Source: a virus
DNA: 62,059 bases
Direction: 5' to 3' (one strand)
Virus record (IMG/VR): IMGVR_UViG_3300008261_000109
Span: 1 to 62,059 of that record
Shown: positions 1 to 7,474 of the stretch, one piece after another
Layout of the letters: every line of letters starts with the position of its first letter
Position numbering within the stretch: position 1 is the stretch's first letter
Notes under the pieces: generated by a model
Databases searched by the model: none
The model's input: only the letters and a program-made list of their open reading frames with translations
Told to the model about the DNA's origin: nothing
Program-made: the position numbers and the translations under genes

Positions 1-225
1 ATCTAAAACGGTATCGATTCGTTGATGAATCTCTTTAATATCGGCTTCCGTTTCGAGCCTGCGATTATCCATATCCGTATATACCTTTGCAATGTGGCGG
101 TCATGTTGATCCACCAGTTTTTCTATGACCTGATCCATTTTATTACAAAGTGCAGATAAAGTCAATACTTGTGTCTTTAAAACACCAATATCCACTTTAA
201 TGTCGGTATCGTCAAACTCTGCCAT
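1..225 (-). CDS. Hypothetical protein, 3' end cut by the window
   Basis: An ATG at 223-225 opens a frame that stays open to the left edge, giving 75 residues starting MAEFDDTDIKVD. The visible part is charged and looks helical, with heptad-like spacing through LKTQVLTL and IHQRIDTVL, so a coiled coil is likely. The stop of the next upstream gene (TAA, 226-228) directly abuts this ATG, which supports the start and places the gene last in the visible lysis/exported-protein operon. Function is not recognised. Confidence 0.7.
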   Translation of the reverse strand, partial: MAEFDDTDIKVDIGVLKTQVLTLSALCNKMDQVIEKLVDQHDRHIAKVYTDMDNRRLETEADIKEIHQRIDTVLD

Positions 226-417
226 TTATTTTTTCTCTGGTACCTTTGTGCCATCCAATTTTTTATGCACTTTAATTTCTTTGCAAACTTCTTTTTCTTT
301 ACCAGTTTTTTGGTCTTTTTGCATTACACAGGCTTTCTTTGTTTCTGCTGCATAAGCAACTTGATAACCAACAAAAGACCAGACCACGAGATTGAGTGCA
401 ATTAAAAACTTTTTCAT
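226..417 (-). CDS. Small exported protein (63 aa)
   Basis: Residues 1-23 form a Sec-type signal (MKK, hydrophobic core, AYA-A cleavage-like end). The mature part is about 40 residues, very basic, with Lys-rich segments and two cysteines (ACVMQ, VCKEI) that could form a disulphide in the periplasm. It lies between a candidate holin and the window-edge gene, inside a run of exported proteins. I do not recognise a family. Confidence 0.65.
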   Translation of the reverse strand: MKKFLIALNLVVWSFVGYQVAYAAETKKACVMQKDQKTGKEKEVCKEIKVHKKLDGTKVPEKK

Positions 418-638
418 TTTTGTTCTTCCTTTTTAGCAAATTTTTCTGAGGCGGTAAAGCCTAATCCTGCAATTACCAAATATATCATCGAATCAAATAG
501 TGATGGAGTTACTTTATATCCATATATGTCAGCAACAAGTGCAAAGCCACATACTAGAAATGCCAAAAATGTTATAACTCTTTTGCTACTGACTGAACTA
601 TTTTGTCCATCGGATAGCATGCTGTTCAACCAATTCAT
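414..638 (-). CDS. Small two-helix membrane protein, candidate holin
   Basis: 74 residues from the ATG at 636-638, which follows the preceding stop (640-642) by one base. A longer frame runs to 686 but would overlap that gene heavily. There are two hydrophobic segments, about residues 19-36 (VITFLAFLVCGFALVADI) and 46-59 (SMIYLVIAGLGF), with a Lys-rich C-terminus (FAKKEEQK). Small size, two TM helices, a charged tail and position beside a GH19 endolysin and spanins fit a class II holin. That is inference from layout, not a recognised holin motif. Confidence 0.6.
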   Translation of the reverse strand: MNWLNSMLSDGQNSSVSSKRVITFLAFLVCGFALVADIYGYKVTPSLFDSMIYLVIAGLGFTASEKFAKKEEQK

Positions 639-639
639 T

Positions 640-1122
640 TTATAACTCCGGCTGAGGTGGTTGAACTGGTGCAGCTTTGCCACCAAATCCTGTTACAACT
701 GCTGGTGCAAATGGAGATGGTGCAGGTGCCGATGCAAAAGTAGGTGTTGTTGCACCAAAACTTGGTGTAGATGGTGTTGTTGGTGCAGGCGATACTGTTG
801 TTGTTCTATTGGCCAACTCCAATGCTCTCTTTTGTGCATCTTTATCACCACCAGCCAACATAATGCCAGACAATGTACCTGTTAAAAATGTGGCGATAGG
901 TATAATCAATTCAAAGAACTTTTGATCAATTGGTGAAATAGCATTGAGTGGTTGTGTAACAAAAATTAGTGAGTATAACACCACAAACACAATACCAAAC
1001 AATGTAAGTGATAAACAGATACCAATAAAAAACTTCAAGCGAGCCATTAACTGCTCTTCGGTATACATGAAACTATCAGGTTGTTTTTCTTCTTTATTAA
1101 AAATATTTAAATTCATTTGCAA
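640..1122 (-). CDS. Two-TM protein with Pro/Ala/Thr-rich tail
   Basis: 160 residues. It has a short charged N-terminus (NIFNKEEKQPDS), then hydrophobic helices near 32-52 (IGICLSLTLFGIVFVVLYSL) and 70-90 (ELIIPIATFLTGTLSGIML), a charged linker, and a low-complexity Pro/Thr/Ala tail from about residue 108. Start may be Met1 (1120-1122) or Met3; the upstream stop overlaps here. It is an alternative holin or antiholin candidate because it sits between the endolysin and the smaller two-helix protein. Function unproven. Confidence 0.65.
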   Translation of the reverse strand: MQMNLNIFNKEEKQPDSFMYTEEQLMARLKFFIGICLSLTLFGIVFVVLYSLIFVTQPLNAISPIDQKFFELIIPIATFLTGTLSGIMLAGGDKDAQKRALELANRTTTVSPAPTTPSTPSFGATTPTFASAPAPSPFAPAVVTGFGGKAAPVQPPQPEL

Positions 1123-1385
1123 TTCGCTCCTGTTACTGGTACGGTCGGTGTATTTTGTGCAAGAGGTTTATTACCTCCTGGTCCCAATCGTGGGTCATTT
1201 TGACCTTTGAATATGTGTTCTGGACAAGTTCTTGTTACGTCACAATATGGTAGTTTGCATATATCTTTATCCCAATTCGATGGGTCTTGGCAAGGATAAC
1301 GAAAACGGTCGCCACTAAAATAAGCCAATGTCAATGGTAATAATAATATGAACAATATCCATTTCATTAACTTTTTATCATTCAT
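1113..1385 (-). CDS. Membrane-anchored or secreted Cys-containing protein
   Basis: 90 residues. A hydrophobic segment at 8-22 (KWILFILLLPLTLAYF) acts as a signal or anchor. The rest holds five cysteines (PCQD, ICKL, YCDV, TCPE, NCK) suggestive of disulphides in the periplasm. The start overlaps the endolysin stop as TAATG (1383-1387), so translation is coupled to lysis expression. No family recognised. Confidence 0.65.
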   Translation of the reverse strand: MNDKKLMKWILFILLLPLTLAYFSGDRFRYPCQDPSNWDKDICKLPYCDVTRTCPEHIFKGQNDPRLGPGGNKPLAQNTPTVPVTGANCK

Positions 1386-2011
1386 TAATGAACTCCTAAT
1401 ACATGAAGTGCGTGTTCATAATGTTTAATTCTATCTTCAAGTCCAATGGTACCACCATTGATACGCTTTGTTAATGTGAGTATGTCGCCTTTGTCCGCCC
1501 ATTGGTTTAGATTGTTTGTTTCCCAAAACCAGCAAGCAGATTGAGCTGCACCTTCAAATGTTTGTAGATATTCAGATGCTTGTTCAACAGGTATTTCAAT
1601 TGAGGCAGCAAACCAAGAATAGTTTTCTTTACCTGTCAATTGAATTAAACCACGACCACAATAACGAAAACCATCACCAGATGCCTCATCGCCATTACCC
1701 ATGCGATTAGCATAGATACGATTTGCAATTGCTTCTTGTTTATTTGGTTTGTTTGCATACTCATTCGCCAGTTCATCTGTTGGAAAATACTTAGCAAATA
1801 GTTTGCGTAGTGTTGCAGCTTTGTAATTTAGATTCTCTTTGAGAAATACAAAATTACCAGATTCGTGAGCGCATTGTGCTATAAAGGCTGCAATACGTTG
1901 TGGTGTATCAATGCCATAGTCAGGCAACAATTGTGCCAATGCACCGTGCCATTGGCCAATGTATGGATTCTTTGGCAGTAATTGCTTGAGTTGTTCTAGT
2001 GTTAAATCCAT
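1385..2011 (-). CDS. Endolysin, glycoside hydrolase family 19
   Basis: 208 residues, about the size of a single-domain phage GH19 endolysin, which hydrolyses the peptidoglycan glycan backbone at lysis. Visible signatures are the catalytic-glutamate segment AQCAHESGNF (E50), a second acidic residue in FLKENLNY (E59), and the substrate-cleft motif RYCGRGLIQLTG at 116-127. No signal peptide is seen, so access to peptidoglycan would need a holin, with candidates encoded just downstream. It is coupled at both ends: its ATG overlaps the stop of a 37-residue gene and its stop overlaps the next start. The family call is firm; bond specificity is by family analogy. Confidence 0.92.
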   Translation of the reverse strand: MDLTLEQLKQLLPKNPYIGQWHGALAQLLPDYGIDTPQRIAAFIAQCAHESGNFVFLKENLNYKAATLRKLFAKYFPTDELANEYANKPNKQEAIANRIYANRMGNGDEASGDGFRYCGRGLIQLTGKENYSWFAASIEIPVEQASEYLQTFEGAAQSACWFWETNNLNQWADKGDILTLTKRINGGTIGLEDRIKHYEHALHVLGVH

Positions 2012-2124
2012 TATTTTTTAAACATCCCTAAAACTTTAGCTTTGATTGCTTTAGCCCAAAAAGGTTCTGGAAAATGCCAGCCTACAAATGCTCCTACTGC
2101 GATCCAAAATAGTGTATCTAACAT
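2011..2124 (-). CDS. 37-residue membrane peptide before the endolysin
   Basis: ATG at 2122-2124, TAA at 2011-2013. The sequence starts MLDTLFWIAVGAFVGWHF and ends in a basic stretch (KAIKAKVLGMFKK), so it has one short TM helix followed by a positive tail. A strong ribosome site, AGGAG, lies 6 bases upstream. Its stop overlaps the endolysin start as TAATG. The conserved context and good RBS argue for a real gene, possibly helping membrane targeting or lysis timing. Confidence 0.7.
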   Translation of the reverse strand: MLDTLFWIAVGAFVGWHFPEPFWAKAIKAKVLGMFKK

Positions 2125-2133
2125 ATTTTTCTC

Positions 2134-2340
2134 CTATGCCATTAAAGAAGCCGCACTAATAGCAGCGTTGATGATTACATTTAATTGCTCTTTCAATGCC
2201 AATCCTTCAGCATCGTCAGCAATACCTTCCATAATATTAATACCTTTTAACAATTCTACATATTCTTCTTTACTGATTTGGCCTTGTTCTAGAGCCTTAT
2301 TATACTCAATGATGTAGCTATTTAATAATTCTGGTGTCAT
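2134..2340 (-). CDS. Small helical protein (68 aa)
   Basis: 68 residues, mostly helical and acidic (MTPELLNSYIIEYNKALEQ), ending in an Ala/Ile-rich hydrophobic stretch (IINAAISAASLMA). No signal peptide. Its start overlaps the stop of the lipoprotein gene upstream (2337) by four bases. Function unknown. Confidence 0.65.
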   Translation of the reverse strand: MTPELLNSYIIEYNKALEQGQISKEEYVELLKGINIMEGIADDAEGLALKEQLNVIINAAISAASLMA

Positions 2341-2741
2341 CTTGGTTTGCTCCCTAAAACATGTTGAATGGTATCTGCTGAATTAATTACTTGCTGTAAC
2401 TTTGTTTTACAGAAAATTGGTGAAATCTTTTCTGCTTTGTTAAAATAATCTCTTGTGTCTTTTGTTAATGTCAATAACTTGGTTGACATATTATTTGCAT
2501 CTTTGTTTCTTGGTATGTGCATCGTAAAGTTTTTGAACTCTAACGATTTAATATACAATTCATTTACCTGTGTAACAACTAACAGATGGTTGCCACAGTT
2601 TTCTTCCGCTATCTGTGCCTTTGTTTTAATTTCATTCACTAAAGCGTATTCGGTCGTATCATATTTGGCCATAAAATAGGCATCAAACAAGGCACAACCA
2701 GACAAACTAAACGCAAATAGAACTATAAGTATTCTTTTCAT
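2337..2741 (-). CDS. Predicted lipoprotein
   Basis: 134 residues. An N-terminal lipoprotein signal (MKRILIVLFAFSLSGC) ends in a lipobox LSGC with Cys at 16, so the mature protein should be acylated and membrane-tethered. The remainder is helical with two further cysteines (NCGNH, FCKTK). It is one of two lipoproteins in this module; the other (3525-3818) fits an outer spanin better by gene overlap. Role unknown. Confidence 0.7.
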   Translation of the reverse strand: MKRILIVLFAFSLSGCALFDAYFMAKYDTTEYALVNEIKTKAQIAEENCGNHLLVVTQVNELYIKSLEFKNFTMHIPRNKDANNMSTKLLTLTKDTRDYFNKAEKISPIFCKTKLQQVINSADTIQHVLGSKPR

Positions 2742-3094
2742 AATTTCTTTTTATTTTCTTTCTCACGAAATTTATTATATTCTTTTAGTGCTTCTGCTGG
2801 CATGGGTTCAAAACTAACACCTACCGCCAATATACAATACTTTTGTTCTTCTACTTTTTCCGCAACCGTAAACGATCCTGTTTTTTGATTTACAAAAATT
2901 ACAAGTGGGTTAAAAATTGGAACACCTAGCACAGGAGAATTCAATGCACGAATAAACGGAACTTCATCAAACTCACCTAAAAGCTTGTATATGTTTTCTT
3001 TGTTCACACAAGAGACCGTGCGAGATTCATTTATTACCTCTTGAGCAAATACAAGATTAGGTATCATGCACAAAAGGATTAGAAGTTTTTTCAT
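2738..3094 (-). CDS. Exported protein of unknown function
   Basis: 118 residues with a clear Sec signal peptide (MKKLLILLCMIPNLVFA-Q). The mature part has two cysteines (VSCVNK, KYCILA), possibly one disulphide, a beta-rich middle and a Lys/Glu-rich tail. Starts and stops overlap neighbours by one or four bases. It lies directly downstream of the exported nuclease. No recognised family. Confidence 0.65.
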   Translation of the reverse strand: MKKLLILLCMIPNLVFAQEVINESRTVSCVNKENIYKLLGEFDEVPFIRALNSPVLGVPIFNPLVIFVNQKTGSFTVAEKVEEQKYCILAVGVSFEPMPAEALKEYNKFREKENKKKL

Positions 3095-3528
3095 TAGTTA
3101 CACCATGATTGCTTTGCATCGCCAAAATACTCACGAGCAAAACCATTTTTAATTAAACCTGTGCGTAGTGATTGACCATCTAAAATGATATCACCCAAGA
3201 CACGGCCACCAAATTTATCCCAGCCATACAACACAACTTGACGCTTGGTAGATTTGTTGACGGCGGCTTTTGTAAATTCACTAGCGGCTTTACCTCGTGC
3301 ATCTTCGGAAGGACATTGAGCTCTATGTCCTTTTTCGGGAGTATCCACGCCGAATATTCGCACGGCAAGTTCTGGCTTAAGTGGTGCCGGTAAAAAGGGA
3401 GCCGCTATGACCACAGTATCGCCATCACTTACACGGACAATCTGAGCATCATAGGTTACACCTTGCGGAGTTTTTTGTGCCATTGCCATCATAGGCACGG
3501 CAAGTAATACTAGTAATAGTTTTTTCAT
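3094..3528 (-). CDS. Exported thermonuclease-like nuclease (SNase fold)
   Basis: 144 residues. After a signal peptide (residues 1-18, AMA-Q) comes a staphylococcal-nuclease domain. Visible active-site elements are VSDGDTV (33-39), RIFGVDTPEKG (57-67, equivalents of catalytic Arg35 and Glu43) and GGRVLGD (about 107-113, the Arg87-like position). SNases are Ca2+-dependent and cut DNA and RNA. Export places it in the periplasm or, after lysis, outside. It sits beside the spanins and endolysin. Two cysteines (RAQCPS, QSWCN) could form a disulphide. Confidence 0.88.
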   Translation of the reverse strand: MKKLLLVLLAVPMMAMAQKTPQGVTYDAQIVRVSDGDTVVIAAPFLPAPLKPELAVRIFGVDTPEKGHRAQCPSEDARGKAASEFTKAAVNKSTKRQVVLYGWDKFGGRVLGDIILDGQSLRTGLIKNGFAREYFGDAKQSWCN

Positions 3529-3818
3529 TTTACACTTTCAAATATTTGTTTCTGTTGTTTATACCATAATTGCCATGCATTATATCTATCTTGTAGTTCA
3601 TAATACAATCCATAATTCTCATTAGCATTTTGTAACAAATCGGCTAATGTTTTTTTATTCTCATTTAGAGGCTTTAGAACCGGAGCGGGCTCCATTAGCA
3701 CTTGAGGAGCTTCTGGAAACTTTTGGCTCAACGGCACGGTTGTAGAGCACCCAAGCATCATCAGACAACTTACACTCAGCGTTAATAGCTTCCCTTTTTG
3801 CTTCAATATCTTTAGCAT
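3525..3818 (-). CDS. Outer-membrane lipoprotein spanin (Rz1-like)
   Basis: 97 residues. The signal ends in a lipobox MLGCST with Cys near 24, followed by a Pro-rich segment (PEAPQVLMEPAPVLKPL) and a helical C-terminus. Its first 158 bases overlap the 3' end of the membrane/coiled-coil gene at 3661-4155 in another frame. This is the overlapping Rz/Rz1 arrangement known from lambda-type spanins. It would pair with that protein across the periplasm to fuse the inner and outer membranes at lysis. The pairing is inferred from architecture. Confidence 0.78.
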   Translation of the reverse strand: MLKILKQKGKLLTLSVSCLMMLGCSTTVPLSQKFPEAPQVLMEPAPVLKPLNENKKTLADLLQNANENYGLYYELQDRYNAWQLWYKQQKQIFESVK

Positions 3819-4155
3819 TCTTATTCACCTTCTCTTTAATCAACTCTTTATTCTTGCTAACTTCAGCTGCCAACTTCTCATTGGCTTTGGCAGATTTAAC
3901 TTCTGCTTCTTTAATCTTTGCTTGCATTTCGGCTATTCTGGCACGATATGACATTTCTGTGGCATATCCTCCTTCAAAGAATACACCAATCACCAATAAC
4001 ACTATACCTAATTGTCTGCCAACCAAAGCGTATGGTTGAATTACAGGTATAAATCTAACAATTGATCCTATAAATGTTAATATAAGTCCAAGAATGACCA
4101 GACCATGTATTGCCCAATGTAAAATCCAATCAGGTATGAATGACAAAAACCACAT
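3661..4155 (-). CDS. Inner-membrane coiled-coil protein (Rz-like i-spanin)
   Basis: 164 residues. Two TM helices (about 10-33 and 42-65) precede a long charged coiled coil, roughly 72-130 (ARIAEMQAKIKEAEVKSAKA). The tail is Ser/Ala/Lys-rich. A lipoprotein gene starts inside it in another frame, the typical Rz/Rz1 overlap. Classical Rz has one TM helix, so the second helix is unusual. Inferred job: inner half of the spanin complex. Confidence 0.72.
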   Translation of the reverse strand: MWFLSFIPDWILHWAIHGLVILGLILTFIGSIVRFIPVIQPYALVGRQLGIVLLVIGVFFEGGYATEMSYRARIAEMQAKIKEAEVKSAKANEKLAAEVSKNKELIKEKVNKNAKDIEAKREAINAECKLSDDAWVLYNRAVEPKVSRSSSSANGARSGSKASK

Positions 4156-4157
4156 TT

Positions 4158-4637
4158 TTAAGCCTTAGGCTGTTTTCTCCGAATCGACATTAAGATTGGA
4201 GTTTTTTTCTTTTTTAAATTGACACCAGGTTCACCATCTTTACCCACACCGATGCCTGCGATTGCACCACCACCCACAACATTAGCAATTCCATCTTCAT
4301 TGACAGATTCCTCAGGTACACAATTTGGTACCATGCGATTACCTTTTTTCTTTAATCCAACAGCTTTATATCCTGTCCAACAAGCTTCAGTTCTCACATT
4401 GATTGGTGCGCCACGGCGTTCTGGATTAGGATCTTCTCTACGTTTTCTTTGAGCTGCAGAAGCACGAGCTTCTTTACCAATTGCATGAGCTTTGGCTTGA
4501 GGTAAACACTTTGGTTTGCCTTCACCTGGTTCTCTTGCACAATCACCTTTAATATTACCCTTGGTGTCCATTCGAACCCATTTTTGTTTAAACCATTTAC
4601 GTAAATCTTCACCCAGGTGTTGTTTAAAGCTTTTCAT
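4158..4637 (-). CDS. Basic protein with capsid-targeting-like N-terminus
   Basis: 159 residues from the ATG at 4635-4637, which overlaps the upstream stop as TAATG; a start four codons earlier is possible but not favoured. The N-terminus MKSFKQHLGEDL resembles the T4 internal-protein targeting peptide, with a possible gp21 cut after LGE. The body is Lys/Arg-rich with four cysteines (GDCARE, PKCLPQ, ACWTGY, PNCVPE) and a Gly-rich segment near 125-140. Inferred to be packaged inside the head; biochemical role unknown. Confidence 0.65.
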   Translation of the reverse strand: MKSFKQHLGEDLRKWFKQKWVRMDTKGNIKGDCAREPGEGKPKCLPQAKAHAIGKEARASAAQRKRREDPNPERRGAPINVRTEACWTGYKAVGLKKKGNRMVPNCVPEESVNEDGIANVVGGGAIAGIGVGKDGEPGVNLKKKKTPILMSIRRKQPKA

Positions 4638-4942
4638 TAACAGTTCCACTTTCTTAAAGCTTTGTTGATACGGCTATCCGGATCATTTGCTGTTTTAGCT
4701 GATGTTAATCGTTTTTTCATTCCACCCATTCTTGCACAAAATGATTTTCTGCGATTAGCTGCTTTGGAACCTGGTTTTAGTTTAGATGGCTTTGTTGTGA
4801 CAGCCATTGATAATTTAGAACCTGGATTTTCTCTACGATATGAAGCAATACCTTTACGATTTAGACCGCCTTCTGGATCTTTACCTGCAGAACGTTGCCA
4901 TGCTGGAGATTTTTCTTCTAAGTATTGTTTAAAAGTTTTCAT
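4637..4942 (-). CDS. Small basic protein of DUF6321 type, putative head cargo
   Basis: 101 residues. The recognisable body (SPAWQRSAGKDPEGGLNRKG near 13-32, KAANRRKSFCARMGGMKKRL near 60-79, C-terminal RINKALRKWNC) matches my memory of DUF6321, a strongly basic family seen in phages and some bacteria. The first 11 residues, MKTFKQYLEEK, have the capsid-targeting look with an LEE cleavage-like site. High positive charge suggests nucleic-acid binding. Family name recalled, not searched. Confidence 0.7.
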   Translation of the reverse strand: MKTFKQYLEEKSPAWQRSAGKDPEGGLNRKGIASYRRENPGSKLSMAVTTKPSKLKPGSKAANRRKSFCARMGGMKKRLTSAKTANDPDSRINKALRKWNC

Positions 4943-5325
4943 ATTTTTAGTAGTATCTCTGCGATATTGTTATCTAAAGGAATATCTCCGGTTCGTATAT
5001 TCTTTCCGTTAATGCCATAAATCATATCCGGTAAAATATTCAAATACATCAAAAATGTTTTTAATACATCATAATCTCTTTGATCTATTTTATAAAACAA
5101 TATTCTCGCTGTTGCTTCTGGTTCAAAAACATTATTCAATAAAATAATGTGATTTAATATCAGCCTTTCTTTTACAGATTTTGTAATTTTATATCTACGA
5201 AATAATCGTTTTAAATATTTTATTCTTTTAATATCACTTTCAAACTCCGACATCATACACATTGGAGAATTATAGTGTTTTACGGCATATATTAAAAAGT
5301 TTTCATCAGTCAAATTGTCAAACAT
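4939..5325 (-). CDS. Conserved T4-like phage protein, unknown function
   Basis: 128 residues, all-helical, beginning MFDNLTDENFLIYAVKHY. The Arg/Lys-rich centre (KRIKYLKRLFRRYKITKSVK) and a following Ile/Leu-rich helix give the look of a small cytosolic or virion protein I associate with T4-like phages. It overlaps the next gene by four bases (4939-4942). No catalytic motif seen. Confidence 0.65.
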   Translation of the reverse strand: MFDNLTDENFLIYAVKHYNSPMCMMSEFESDIKRIKYLKRLFRRYKITKSVKERLILNHIILLNNVFEPEATARILFYKIDQRDYDVLKTFLMYLNILPDMIYGINGKNIRTGDIPLDNNIAEILLKI

Positions 5326-5377
5326 ATTATTATTTTTATTTCTCTCAAATTCAAATAATGATTATTTAAAAATAATA

Positions 5378-5743
5378 TTATGGGTTAGCTGTATTAGCGA
5401 TTGTTGTTGTATCACCGTCACCAGTCATGTTGGTTAAAGTAACCAATGTTTCATATTGAACACGACCAGCACGACCACCTTGGCCAGTAGTTTTTAATAC
5501 CCAACCAGCATGTGCAACACCAGCTTGTTGGTTATTTGCTGTTTCAGCATTATCAATACCAAACAATCCAATAGTTTCACGAGAGGTGTAAACGTTTGCT
5601 GTTGTGTTTGCATACAACAAAGCTACGTTGGCTGCTGTTGGGGCTGAATAATTAGCTTTTACGTTTGTTGCGTTAACAATTGTTGAATTAACAGCCCAAT
5701 ATGGTGCATTGTTTGCGTTATCAATTTTTCCGTGCGATGACAT
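5378..5743 (-). CDS. Putative virion structural or decoration protein
   Basis: 121 residues, Ala/Asn/Thr-rich and poor in Lys, beginning MSSHGKIDNANNAPYWAVNS. Composition fits a beta-rich surface protein. A strong RBS (AGGAGAAAAAG) precedes the start, and a late-promoter-like GATAAATA lies 31 bases upstream, so it appears to be its own late unit. Role in the virion is inferred from expression signals and composition only. Confidence 0.6.
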   Translation of the reverse strand: MSSHGKIDNANNAPYWAVNSTIVNATNVKANYSAPTAANVALLYANTTANVYTSRETIGLFGIDNAETANNQQAGVAHAGWVLKTTGQGGRAGRVQYETLVTLTNMTGDGDTTTIANTANP

Positions 5744-5773
5744 CTTTTTCTCCTTTAAATGTCCGTTGTTAGT

Positions 5774-5781
5774 TATTTATC
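5774..5781 (-). promoter_or_regulatory. Late-promoter-like GATAAATA
   Basis: Minus-strand GATAAATA, one base off the T4 late consensus TATAAATA, 31 bases before the start of the 121-residue protein. The same variant occurs before the tail sheath gene (60030-60037). No -35 element is expected for gp55-dependent promoters. Confidence 0.5.
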
Positions 5782-5783
5782 TC

Positions 5784-7472
5784 TTATGTTTTTTTGTTTT
5801 GATCCAAAGGAGGACCAGGTTTTCTCATTAATGGATCAATTTCCAGGGTATCTCTGTCCTGACCAGTTAAAGTTTTACCTCCAGTTAAAACTGCTGCGGC
5901 TTGTGGTTCTTTATCACTTATAGTCAACTTTTTATCAGCTCTTACCATCGATGGTTTTTTACCATAGGGAGTTTCAAGTTTATCTGTTTTTTCTTTATCA
6001 TACATGATACCACCACCAGATTGACCATCAACACCTTCTTTCATGCCTTTCTTTTTATATAACGACTTAATCATACGAGCTGATTTAGACATTTCTTTTC
6101 TTTTATTGTATTTCTCATCAGCCGGTAAATCAACAATTTCCATACCTGTTGTTTGTGTAGCAGCATATGAATCTTGATAAGTATCTTCTTTATTAAGTAG
6201 TCTGGATATAAATGAAGCCTTTTTAGATGGGTTCTTGGCCAGAGTTTTTGGTTTAGGATTATAACTTGGAGTGCCCAAATTTACCTTAACATTCCTTTTA
6301 TTTTTGATTGAATCTAAAGCAGCTTGAGATACATGACCTTGAACTCCTGTGGAAAAAACTTCCGACACATCTTCAGTTTCTTCTGATGTTGGTTTGTAGC
6401 CAGCTAAACGGTCTAAAGCTCTATTCCAACTTTTGCTATGGGATTTAATTTTTTTGTTGTGGTCTTTTCTGGTCATACCTGGTTTTTTCTCAGGTACAAC
6501 CGGTTGTTGTTTTAACCAAGAAAATACTGTAGATTTTTTGAGTTCATCAATCTGTTCAACTTCTTCATCAATACCACTTCCATGAAATTTATGAGCAATA
6601 TGCATGGCCAATTTTTCATGTTTTTCTTTTGGTACATTGGTACTTCTTAAATATGATAAAGCTGATTGGTGGACTTTATTATCATCTCCAGCATCACTAT
6701 TATAAGGAGCATGTTCAGAGTTTGTCCAATTATTGAAATGGTGTTCAACTTCTGAACTGGAAACTTCATCAATCTGTTCAGCTTCTTCTTTGTTTAGATG
6801 TTTCTCTAAACGGTCAATTGCAGCAGTCATACCAGAACCATCTTTAGATTGTTTCTTCTGAATCTCATCGTGTTTCTTTTCTCTTTCAGCTGCAGCTGCA
6901 CGAAACTTCTCTAGTGCTGTCGGTTTCTTTTCTTCAGAAAATGACCGTTTAGCCATAATCTTGGCTAATTTACTCATTGCTTTCTTACGGGGTTCAGCTC
7001 GTTTTGGATCTTTACTGGTTGTTTTCAGAACATAAGATGCCAATGTTTCTGGAGCCAACTCATCAAGTTGTTCAGATTCTTCTTTTAAACCTAAACGGCG
7101 AGCCTCTCCTTCCATAAAAGAGTGCAGACTTTCGAATTCGCTAAATGATTTAGCAATTTTAACTTGATACCATTCCTCTACTTCTCCACCTTTATCAATG
7201 TAATCTAAAATTTCTTCACAGGCATATTTAATAAAATGTAGTTGTGCCTGAACCATTTCTTTTTTTTCAGAAGTGTCATTCTCTTTAATTTTTTCTTCAT
7301 AAAATCGCCTGTCATTCTGATGGTCTGTTTTCCATTTTGCAAACTCAGCTGATTTTGCATGAGAAATTTTTGTATCTTTTGTTACAAATCTAGGATTGAT
7401 TCCTCTAGAATTTAAATATACACTTAGAAGCTTTTCTTCACTGGCTTCACTAATTGTTTTATTTTCTATCAT
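5784..7472 (-). CDS. Internal-head polyprotein candidate with IDE-box repeats
   Basis: 562 residues, highly charged, no TM helices. The acidic box EExEQ(I/L)DE recurs at 131-138, 229-236 and 303-310; each contains (I/L)DE, which fits the (I/L)-x-E recognition of the T4 prohead protease gp21. The boxes separate Lys-rich helical segments, for example LAPETLASYVLKTTSKDPKR after the first. The N-terminus includes TISEAS, another possible cut site. It lies 2 bases after the related 581-residue gene. Inferred: co-assembled into the prohead and cleaved to peptides. Function of the products is unknown. Confidence 0.7.
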   Translation of the reverse strand: MIENKTISEASEEKLLSVYLNSRGINPRFVTKDTKISHAKSAEFAKWKTDHQNDRRFYEEKIKENDTSEKKEMVQAQLHFIKYACEEILDYIDKGGEVEEWYQVKIAKSFSEFESLHSFMEGEARRLGLKEESEQLDELAPETLASYVLKTTSKDPKRAEPRKKAMSKLAKIMAKRSFSEEKKPTALEKFRAAAAEREKKHDEIQKKQSKDGSGMTAAIDRLEKHLNKEEAEQIDEVSSSEVEHHFNNWTNSEHAPYNSDAGDDNKVHQSALSYLRSTNVPKEKHEKLAMHIAHKFHGSGIDEEVEQIDELKKSTVFSWLKQQPVVPEKKPGMTRKDHNKKIKSHSKSWNRALDRLAGYKPTSEETEDVSEVFSTGVQGHVSQAALDSIKNKRNVKVNLGTPSYNPKPKTLAKNPSKKASFISRLLNKEDTYQDSYAATQTTGMEIVDLPADEKYNKRKEMSKSARMIKSLYKKKGMKEGVDGQSGGGIMYDKEKTDKLETPYGKKPSMVRADKKLTISDKEPQAAAVLTGGKTLTGQDRDTLEIDPLMRKPGPPLDQNKKT

Positions 7473-7474
7473 TT

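Noticed and set aside
661-925. Two Cys-rich or Ala/Val-rich plus-strand frames
   Set aside because: They mirror the low-complexity Pro/Ala/Thr tail of the minus-strand membrane protein.
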